Shown here one piece after another: positions 55,501 to 64,000 of a stretch of 64,000 nucleotides of DNA. The DNA is taken from positions 3,238,532 to 3,302,531 of the forward strand of contig JAJEKV010000074.1 of assembly GCA_021234155.1 (NCBI GenBank), in the 5' to 3' direction. Below the pieces are notes generated by a model. That model did no database searches, had not been told where the DNA came from, and saw only the letters and a program-made list of their open reading frames with translations. The position numbers and the translations under genes were made by a program. Source of the stretch: Isoetes taiwanensis (Eukaryota > Streptophyta > Lycopodiopsida > Isoetales > Isoetaceae). Each line of letters begins with the position of its first letter. Within the stretch, counting starts at the first letter, position 1.

Positions 55501-55701
55501 GCAAAATAGGTCGTGAGCCTGGTCCTTTGCCTGGGATCAATACAAAGATTACATCTTGCTTTGATCCAGATGGTTGGAAATCGGTATACGGCTAGCCTTT
55601 CTGTGCTCGCATTTCTTATGAGTACTGTAAACTTACATTTAGATTTTTGTTGTGCCCAGGTTTTTGTTGACAACGCTGACTTCCTGCGTGAGTTGGAGTA
55701 G
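52563..55701 (+). CDS. GLX1: Lactoylglutathione lyase (glyoxalase I), plastid type, nine exons
   Basis: Exons 52563-52733, 53052-53170, 53261-53385, 53472-53536, 54788-55000, 55114-55161, 55253-55360, 55443-55583 and 55660-55701 join in phase to 343 residues. Glyoxalase I converts the methylglyoxal-glutathione hemithioacetal to S-lactoylglutathione. Two vicinal-oxygen-chelate repeats are present. The first has [31 protein letters not shown] and [10 protein letters not shown], with the metal-binding His, Glu, His and Glu. The second has [37 protein letters not shown] and DPDGWKS. The first 57 codons are rich in Ser, Arg and Pro and low in acidic residues, fitting a chloroplast transit peptide. 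All junctions are GT-AG except the sixth intron (55162-55251), which starts with GC. The frame is intact and the length is normal. Start chosen at the first of two adjacent ATGs (52563, 52566). Confidence 0.95.
55162..55251 (+). other. GC-AG intron of the glyoxalase gene
   Basis: The exon ends EYK (gagtacaag) and the intron begins gcaaaattt. The next exon starts [11 protein letters not shown] after Tyr. No GT donor at this place gives the right phase, so a GC donor is the best reading. The donor lacks the usual GCAAGT extension. Confidence 0.75.
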
Positions 55702-56453
55702 TCATACATCAGGCAATAAGGTGTATGAAGATTTCAGGATCAATAGTTAAATGATAGGGGATTAGGACTGAGAATCTTTATTCCCTACGGGCATTATAGC
55801 TTGCATTTGGAGGATGGCATTTGATGGGTGAAATTCATCTTGTCGATACCCAGATGAATACATTTTATTTGAAGGCTAGTACACCCACCTTACAGAAAAA
55901 TAATATAAGGGATAGTGTATGCAATAAAATGCTGAAGTTTGCATCGATCTTCCAGTGAATGTCTATTGAAATTGCTATGTAAATTGTTGATTTCACATTG
56001 TCTCTCGGACAAGCAAATGTTATATATGATGTAATAGGGAATAGAAATAGGGATGGACTTCACCCACAGCAGGACAAGGCCAGGCCTATGTCTATTGCTT
56101 AACATTAAGCCGATATCACGATTTGGCATGGCCTCTCTCGTCCTGCTAAAAGCTGGTTTTTGGAAGGAGTAATTTTGGTCAGTAGAAAATTTCGGGGAAT
56201 GTTTTTTGGCGGCCACCAGCTGACCTGGCGACGCCCTAAACTAAAGAAGGGGGGCATTACCAAAATTTTACAGCAAAAGAAAAAGGGAGCTTGAAGTTTG
56301 CCCCTTTTTTTTTCCGTATGTTTCCAGCAGGGCCCCGCTGGAAGCGCAGTGTAGCAGGGGATGCTAGATCAGCTGGGGATGAGGTGGGATGAGGTGCAGA
56401 TCAGACGGAGATTTTGCGATGAAATAATTTGTTGTTTGGGAGCCAAATTTCAA
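55702..56453. other. Glyoxalase 3' region, then non-coding sequence
   Basis: The first ~200 bp are probably the 3' UTR (ataaaatgct near 55923 and gaatacatttt near 55857). No further gene is recognised. Confidence 0.4.
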
Positions 56454-56575
56454 GGCCCCTTTTTGGGTTGCCCCTAAGGGCAAACCCTCGTTTATGTGGG
56501 TTTATAGCATATCCAAGTATATGCCGGTATATGCCTAGAATATGCTGATGACTGCTCCAAGCTGGCTGTTGCCAG
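56454..56575. repeat. Dispersed repeat, second copy of the 33253-33408 family
   Basis: Shares tttttgggttgcccct, tttatgtgggttt, tatatgcctagaatatgc and gttgccag blocks with 33253-33408. The type of element is unknown; the shared part may be its 5' end. Confidence 0.6.
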
Positions 56576-58798
56576 TAAATTGGCGGTCAGCCCTATTGCC
56601 CCTCCTCATCTTTGACGGATTTGCTCCACGATTTGATTTCAGGCCGAGAATATTAAAGCAACGGCAGTTTCATTTTTCTGAGGGAGGCACTTTCGGTGAA
56701 ATAGATAACTGCCGATTGATGCAGTGGAATCTCACCCTTATTTCGGCATGGCATGTGAATATACTTACAATTCCTACGAGTTACCTTTACTTAGGCTACA
56801 TTCCCATGAGCCTAACTGGACTTCGAAATTCAAAGGTGTCAACTGCAGCTTTCAGAAATCCTCTGCCATTTCTGAAAACTCAAAGTCAACTTTAGCATTA
56901 ACTTTGGCAATAATTTGAAGTCAGGCGACAGCATGGGAACGTACCCTAGGTGTAGGGTTTTATGATGACCTTGGAAAAATGACAATCAAGTATAGTTAAA
57001 TGCCTACCTTTGCAACAAAATTAGGTATATGTTCTTAATGTAAAACCAACATCCTAGTCGTGAATGCTAGTATCAGAAGAGTTCCTAGCATCCTACCTTT
57101 GCAACGTGAATGCTAGTATCATAGAATAGGATAGGATAGAATAGAATAAGAGTTCCTAGCATCCCACCTTTGCGACACCATTAGGTACATGTTCTTAATG
57201 TAATACTAATAAGGTATAAAACTAAGGTATTAAGTTAGGTATAGGTATTAATATCTATTAATTATACAAAGGTATAAGATATTAAAACTTAAGGTATAGA
57301 GTATTAATACTAGGGTATCACTACATATATATATCATTATATATATAAAATTATATTGAATGCCCCCATGGAATAGATATCTATATATTCAAATCAATCT
57401 AGGCCGTTTGTTTGAAATATGGTGAGGTGGCAAAGCTAGGACTGTTGAATCTCCATGGGAGGCATGCATGGCCATGCATGGGCCATGAGCCCCATCTCGT
57501 TACCGTTGGATCGATGGGGAGACAAAATCCTATCCGTTGATTATTTCTGCAAAATACAAGAAAGGTGCAACTTTTATGGCATTTATTTCACAGTATTAAC
57601 ATTTATTATTAAATAATGCGGTGGCAAGATTAGAAATAGAAAAAAAAAATCTTAGGTTTATTTGCAACACGTGGCAAGTATGTCGATAAATAAAAGTGGC
57701 AAAAAAATCGTAAAACCGCTTTCAGTTTCGCCGGGTATGCTAATTGCATTAATGCCTCAAGCATGAGACATGAGGAGGCAATAAATATTTACCACTTTGT
57801 GCCATTATTTCATAGCTTTGGTGTGATGGCGACTTTCTCTATTTCCTTCCCAAGATCTACTCACGGGGGGTTGTGTGAGTTAGCTATGGCCCCGCCATAG
57901 CTTGATTGTCTTTAGAAATTCTACTCTTGATGCCTTGATGTTGCGGTTTTACAATCCAATATGGCAACGCTACCTATGCATTCTACCTATGTAGTTTTGG
58001 TATTGAGAGATGCACTCTAGCTATGGCGACCTCTTCTTGCTTGGCAATGCGGATTCTCGGACTTTAAATCCGAATGCGACTTTTGAGTTTTAGTATGAGA
58101 TCTTCAAGCTTGAGCTTTGGCGATATTATGCTTGAGGTCATGGGTCTTTGCTACGATTGGTATCATTTAAAACATAGATTTAGGTATGGTGAAGAAATCA
58201 TTCGGGAGTTGTTTTACGCGGTCACGGCTTTAAAAAGAAGCCGGTTTATGTCCCAAATGGTAAATCCATTAAACGGCATTTTTAAAGTCAAAGATCAACG
58301 ATAACGAGAGTTGCTATTTTTGGTGATAGAGAGAAAGACAAAAGGGATCCCGATTACGATAGAAGCTATGAGCGGTAAGTTATAGAACTATCAAAATGCT
58401 TTTACGTGGATCTATGAAAATGCTTATTGTCATGTTTACGCCACGTTCATGTTTCGATTGATTTTAGTATAGCTATTGTAGGTATTCACAAGCGTTTTGA
58501 ACCGGGTTTTGGGATGATTGTGGCCCTTGAATGACCAATGTGCATCCCCTGCGACTAATTATGATACAGTTTCCTCACCTTGGTGCCCATAACTCACGGC
58601 GCAGTTCACGCAGAGCCATCGTAGACAAGTCCATTGGTACCTCAAAGATATGCATTCCTCATGGGTAACACCACTTAACAACTTTAGGCCTCGGAAGCTC
58701 TGACCTTATGGTAATGGTCAAATTAGTCCACAAGCGGCTATGTCGTTTTTCATGCATGCTCCACAATTCATGTATCCCGGACTGCTATGTCCTACATT
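56576..58798. repeat. Non-coding, with local duplications at 56995-57330
   Basis: ctacctttgcaac, aatgctagtatca and agttcctagcatc recur several times at 57005-57185. An aggtat(a/t)-rich tract follows to 57330, then an atat run near 57325-57350. A (ggata/gaata) microsatellite lies at 57123-57148. No gene is supported. Confidence 0.5.
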
Positions 58799-60069
58799 CA
58801 TCGGCATGAGCGGTTTCAACATTCTCTATATCCGGTAAGGCATATTTAAAAATTCATTTCTAGTACATTTCTAATATTTTTAATAATACTCTTCAATCTT
58901 TATGAGCGACCACATATGCGAGCCGAAGCTTGAGGTCTTTGTCATGCATGGCGCAGATTGAAACCAGCGAACCATGTAATTATAGTCTCATTATTATGTT
59001 CTCGTCTTCCTTAATTTGTCTATTTGACTAACCCGGTGGCGGTTCTTATTTTCTTCGGTGACATTTGTCTCTTTGGCGGTTCTTATTTTCTTCCAAAGTA
59101 GAATGCCATGATGTGGTAAATTTTGAATCGACATAATGTAATGGGAAAAAGAATATTTTAATGCTAGTTTTTGACAGGTTTCAAGTAAAATGTAGTCAAG
59201 CTTTAGTTCGTTTTAATATGCAACGTTCATGAAAGAAAAGAACCCGGCAGCTAGTCCATTGAGTTTCTTAGTTTGAATCGTCTCTCCTAGGTTTTTGTTA
59301 ACTTGCTCGAATAGTTTGCAAGCTCGGAGAACTTTCTATAATGATCTCTCGGCTTTTGGCCCATTGTTACGTGGAGGATGTGTAGTTGTGATTAGTTGTC
59401 GGGTTGGGTCATAGATCATAGCGGTTTTGATCGGCATGAGCGGTTTCAACATTCTCTATGTCGTAAGGCATTTAAAAATTCATTTCTAGTGCATTTCTAA
59501 TATTTTTAATAATACTCTTCAATCTTTATGAGCAGCCACATATGCAACCTTGTGAGAAGCGGTCTTTGTCATGCACTAGCGAGGTGAAACCAACCGAACC
59601 ATGTAATTATAGTCTCATTATTATGTTCTCATCTTCCTTAATTTGTCTCTTTGACGGAACCGGTGGCGGTTCTTATTTTCTTCCAGTGACATTTGTCTCT
59701 TTGGCGGTTCTTATTTTCTTCCAAAGTAGAATGCCATGATGTGGTAAATTTTGAATCGATATAATGTAATGGGCAAAACTAATATTTTAATGCTAGTTTT
59801 AAACGGGGTTTCAAGTATAATGTGGTCAAGCTTTAGTTAGTTTAATATGCAAGGTTACGCAAAGAAAAGAACCCGGCAGCTAGTCCATTGAGTTTCTTAG
59901 TTTGAATCGTCTCTCCTAGGTTTTTGTTAACTTGCTCACGAATAGTTTGCAAGCTCGGAGGAGAACTTTACGTAATGATCTCTCTGGCTTTTAAGCCCAT
60001 TGTTACGTGGAGGATGTGTAGTTGTGATTAGTTGTCGGGTTGGGTCATAGATCATAGCGGTTTTGATAG
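58799..60069. repeat. Tandem duplication of a ~630-bp unit
   Basis: Copies 58799-59430 and 59431-60069 share atcggcatgagcggtttcaa, catttctaatatttttaata, gtaattatagtctcattatt, ttggcggttcttattttctt and ggatgtgtagttgtgattag. Within each, the string tttgtctcttt(g)gcggttctt-type occurs twice. No coding capacity is seen. A shorter tandem (ttattgttcttaggataa) follows at 60075-60150. Confidence 0.85.
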
Positions 60070-60149
60070 TTGTCGGGTTATTGTTCTTAGGATAAGCGTA
60101 AGAACATGTCGGGGTTATTGTTCTTAGGATAACTCTAAGAACATGTCGA

Positions 60150-62640
60150 CATGTCCGGGTTCTTTGTATGTCTAGGTTCTTTGGAAACATGGCATATTAT
60201 TACATGGCTTGCATGTTAAAATGCAGATTGGAGAACCTACATGTAAAATGCTGATCCACGATAAATGTATGGTAATTTTAATATTGATAACTTGAGGTTG
60301 ACACCTCCACGGTTGATTACCTTTGCATTGCCAAAGATGGCAAGTCATCTTGCTTTATTGAAGGCGGATGTTCTATTAACCAATGTTGAGGTGAATTGAG
60401 GCCTAAAGTAAATTGAGGCGTGTTTCCCTTCACGTTGTTTCTTACCGTCTTTGGAAATCTGTCTATTCTAGGTGATGGATATAGGTGTTTTTGTTGTTAA
60501 AGTACAAATAGTTTCTTCTATGTGCACATTTGTAAGGGTTGGAAAATTAATATTAAAAAAGAAATATTTTTTTTGGAGCTTACCTATAAGATGTCAAATA
60601 TGAATGGTATGTCTCCCTTTTAGAGGTGTGACTTTTGCCACAATTGCGTAATATTCTTTGTTTTCGATTGAGAAGGGTGAGGGGCTTTTCCACCTACTAT
60701 CTACTTATAATTGGTTCGTCTACTTGTGAAGTATTGCTTTGTAGCATAAGAAGATATTGCAATCATCAAGATCATAGTGTTGAAGTAGCAATCGCTAGAT
60801 GTGTGAAGAAATGAACTTAGGCATGCCTACATGCATTACATTAGAAATGTACAAGGCTAAGGTTGTAATTTGAACAATTACCAATATGATTCTTGATGCC
60901 TGTTTTATGGGATATGGTGGGAATTCAATGCTTTCTTATGGGATATGGTGGGAATTCAATGCTTACTCCTAGGAAAGTTTATAGTCCCCCCCTTTTTTTT
61001 GATGGTTATCACTTTATACATCTCAAAGGTGCATCCAGCATTAACACGTTATGAGTTGCTAAAATTTCAAGTGTAATATGTGGAAATGAACGTGACATAT
61101 GCTCTATTACCTATGTATCCATTGGGGGCATCTCATAGAAGGAATGTGATGGAGAACATAATACGTAAATTCAACTTTGTACACTCCCACCCTTTATAAA
61201 ATCTCCATGAGATTTTGAATACTAATGAAGTCTCAAGACTCTCAATGTATTTAATAATATCTTATGGATACTTTAACAAAATCTAGAACAACCTTGAAGA
61301 AATCTTACGACCTGGAATCTTCACATTTGCAATGTTGGCTGGTAGAATTGACAATCTAGAATTGTCAAAATAGGTACATTTAACTCCGTACAACCGTAGA
61401 AAATATCATTCCCACCATTGTGTGTCATTTGTTAGGCTTTTCATTGGAAGATTTGTCACCATACGACATAATTGTGTTAAACAACTCTCCTTCATGGATA
61501 TCTTTCTCAAACATCTTAACTATCCATACAATATGGAGATTACATGCCAAAGGCTAGTGTGTCAAATACTCTTATATTTTTCTCTGTAATGGTATTGCCA
61601 AAGCTATAAGCCATAAACAATCCCCCTCTGATTTATGTTGCTACGAGGTCATGTATATGGAGAAAGCAATCGATGGAAGGGAGGCAAGGATTTGTATTAC
61701 ATAAGTTGCTAAAATTTCAAGAGCAATATGTGGAAATGAAGGTTACATATGTTCTATTAGTTATGTATCTATTAGGCGCATCTCATACCGGGGACTCTCA
61801 ATGTATTTACCAATATTTCATGGGAATCCTTATGGATACTTTAACAAAACCCAGAACAATCTTGAAATCTCGCTAAAACCTAGACAACATTAGCTCATAC
61901 AATTGTATGCGTCTAGTATTCAAAATAAAACACATTCGAGTTTGTGCAGACCTTAAAGCCCCTATATGTCTCTCAAGAAAAAACAAGGTCAATAATGCAA
62001 ATTCCATGGTTGTTATGAAGAATGTGTTTCTATCCTATAGACATGAGAACATAAGGCACTAGCATAGGTTCCAATTGTCCATATTTTTTAGATTGACACG
62101 CATCCATTATTCTTTGGATGGAAAGGCAAATGTTTGCCCCAAGAATATTCCTCTTTAGTAACTCACTCCACCAAATACAAAGGAGTCGGGGAAGAGAAAT
62201 GTTCATGGCAAAATGAGAACCTCTCTAAGAGAAAGGTTCTTATAGAGTGCCCATAACTTCTTTTTATTCTATTTTGTAACGATCTCTTGATCATTCTATG
62301 GTAACCATCATTTAGAAAGTCTATCAAAATCCTGCTAATTTCATGGAAAGTTGTATAAAAACTCTATGATCCCTAAATTATGATCTCCTTCTATATCGTC
62401 TTAAGGCAATTCGTAGAGATTGATCCTTTTTGCATCATTATGACTAACATAACTTAAGCATAGGTATATAATATTCTTTATGAGATCTTAAGGAATATAT
62501 ACAATACTTTGAGAATATTCATGTTGATAGATTTAGAAAACTTCATTATAAACTTGAAAAATTTGGGTTTACATTTATGCGATACATTCGAATTTATACT
62601 CCCCAACTTCATACAGGCCCTACATAGTACAAAGACTTGT
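60150..62640. repeat. Non-coding, with a diverged tandem repeat ~660 bp apart
   Basis: 61040-61280 and 61700-61870 share agttgctaaaatttcaag, aatatgtggaaatgaa, gcatctcata and ggatactttaacaaaa. A shorter direct duplication (ttatgggatatggtgggaat, followed by tcaatgctt) lies at 60905-60965. No gene is recognised. Confidence 0.55.
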
Positions 62641-64000
62641 ATATATATATATATCCCTTATATATATACAATTATATAAGCACCCCCCTTATATCTAGAG
62701 ATTTTGGTGTCGCCGCCGCAGCCGTCCATTTTTTGAGATCAACGGTTGAGATGAAAACATGCCAAACCACCCCAAGCACCCCCCTTGGGTATAAAGACTG
62801 AGGTGTCACGACTTCAGCCATCGAAGGTGCGAGATCTACGGTTCAGATGGGGCCACCTCATGATCCCCCCTATTTGGGGCTTTTAATATGGGCCATTGGA
62901 TTCAGGGATTCTATCTAGACCGTAGAGTAACCATAAGGGGGAAGCTTCTCATGTCCCGATCTCAGCCGTTGAATCTACTACATCAACGGTCTAGAATAAG
63001 CCAAGTGTGTTGAGTGCTTTGAAGTCCATGTCATGGGGTGGGATTAAGATGGACATAATTAAAGCCTAGCTAAATGTTCACATAATAGACGTGTAGGGGG
63101 TTCTTTGCTACGTAAATTAGGGGATTTTAAATTGTATGGTTTGATAGGTACGATAGTAGTCAAATGTCGAGGTATTGGTGGCCCATGTCATCCTAGGATA
63201 GGAGCTGTGAGAAAAGGAGAGTTGATGGCCAGTTTTAATGAGTTTCGGCGATGTCAGTGTGGAGAATACGAGGAGATGAGGTTGGAGAGGATTATAGAAA
63301 CGGTGACGTGGCAAAAGACAATGGGAAGCAAACCTGTAATCTAACCAAACCTTCGCCCGCAAGGGTCAGAGATGGCCCCCTTTCAATTGATGGGGCTTCT
63401 TCCGGCGACCCCTTCATTGTATGTACAGAGAAATGCCTCCATTGGTACCTTCGATTCGCATGTTGAAGATGCAAAAATGGCTAGTGTTAAGTTGAAAACT
63501 CCCAGCAGGCAGGAGATTCGACACGGCTGACCATTTAACATGCGAGCAGACTCTACCCCTTAGCTCTTTTTTTGTCATCTGCAGTCTGGCAATGGCAATG
63601 CGGGGGTATAGATTTTGTGGCCACTATTCCGGCGAGATAGCAACTGGCATGCTGCAAACTAAAGGATTGCCAATCCTGCTATGAGTCTAGTTCGCCGGAC
63701 TACTCTCTAATGTCATACGATCTGGTCGTTTGCTGTCAATAGAACAACTTAGGTAACTTGGGTTTGCAAATTATTCGTGAAATTACAACCATCGCCTCAA
63801 AATTTGCATTACATGCTTTGTAGGGCTGTCCATTCCACCGATCAACACCCGATCTGGAGCCATCAAATCGTCTATTGGAGTACTTTCGCCAGAAACTCAG
63901 GATTAGATGGTATGTGGAATGAAATTTCCATACTATTGTGGGTAAGATTTTATTCAATGGCCTCACAGGAACGGTGGACTTCTCAGCTACGCTCTTGTTA
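62641..64000. other. No gene recognised; (TA)n at 62641-62675
   Basis: Around 62690-63000 the pattern atcaacggt..gag, ccgttgaat and accgtaga recurs with acccccctt blocks, suggesting decayed repeats. Small open frames at 63105-63470 and 63736-63966 do not resemble known proteins. Confidence 0.35.

Noticed and set aside
1-64000. CRISPR arrays, rRNA or tRNA genes
   Set aside because: No regularly spaced direct repeats with unique spacers, and no rRNA or tRNA cloverleaf sequence was seen; the genome is eukaryotic. The tRNA-Met match is a retroelement primer-binding site.

Overview
This window is nuclear DNA from a vascular plant. The evidence is an intact plastid-type glyoxalase I gene with nine exons, remnants of plant-specific families (PPR proteins, kinesin-14 KCBP, phytocyanin, sn-2 GPAT, PDR-type ABCG transporter, SHAQKYF MYB), and dense layers of LTR, LINE, CACTA-like and foldback transposons. 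The many old gene fragments and low gene density would suit a large, repeat-rich genome such as a gymnosperm, but the sequence alone does not fix the species.

Layout. 1-1130: minus-strand Ty1/copia remnant. 1490-1911: PDR ABC-transporter pseudogene. 2864-3390: unidentified minus-strand coding remnant. 3955-19095: a long Ty3/gypsy element on the minus strand (LTRs about 17524-19095 and 5936-7471), with further copies of the same LTR head-to-head at 3955-5935. 21500-22123: MYB remnant. 23710-24779: 5'-truncated LINE with target-site duplication. 26319-28010: intact intronless GMC-type FAD oxidoreductase, followed at once by a solo LTR (28263-29483). 31027-32025: P-type PPR pseudogene. 34644-36500: UTP10/HEATR1 exons running into a PLS-type PPR pseudogene. 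36990-37665: CACTA-like terminus. 40126-40463 and 45737-46460: two members of a foldback family. 42080-42455: KCBP kinesin pseudogene. 44244-45363: retroposed sequence with poly(A) and 14-bp TSD. 47090-49540: remnants of an NAD(P)-binding protein, a phytocyanin and a GPAT. 52563-55701: glyoxalase I. 55702-64000: AT-rich, tandemly duplicated DNA with no gene recognised.

The main discovery candidate lies inside the gypsy element. Between the 5' LTR/primer-binding site and gag it carries about 3.5 kb that ordinary Ty3/gypsy elements lack. This holds two extra sense-strand ORF regions. The first (ORF-A, 16554-15376) starts with Met-Ala-Arg-Thr-Lys, exactly like histone H3/CENH3. It continues through a long Lys/Glu-rich coiled-coil and a proline-rich linker, and ends in a complete histone H3 fold with CENH3-like features. 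The second (ORF-B, 14654-13159) is acidic, unidentified, and split by one in-frame TAG and a frameshift. Five copies of an exactly 72-nt double-stem hairpin, spaced 213-214 nt apart within clusters, flank ORF-A on both sides. This looks like a retrotransposon lineage that captured a histone H3/CENH3 gene. This copy is decayed: pol has nonsense codons and frameshifts. The histone-fold segment itself is uninterrupted.

Only two genes look fully functional: the GMC oxidoreductase and glyoxalase I. Everything else recognised is mobile DNA or a broken gene copy.
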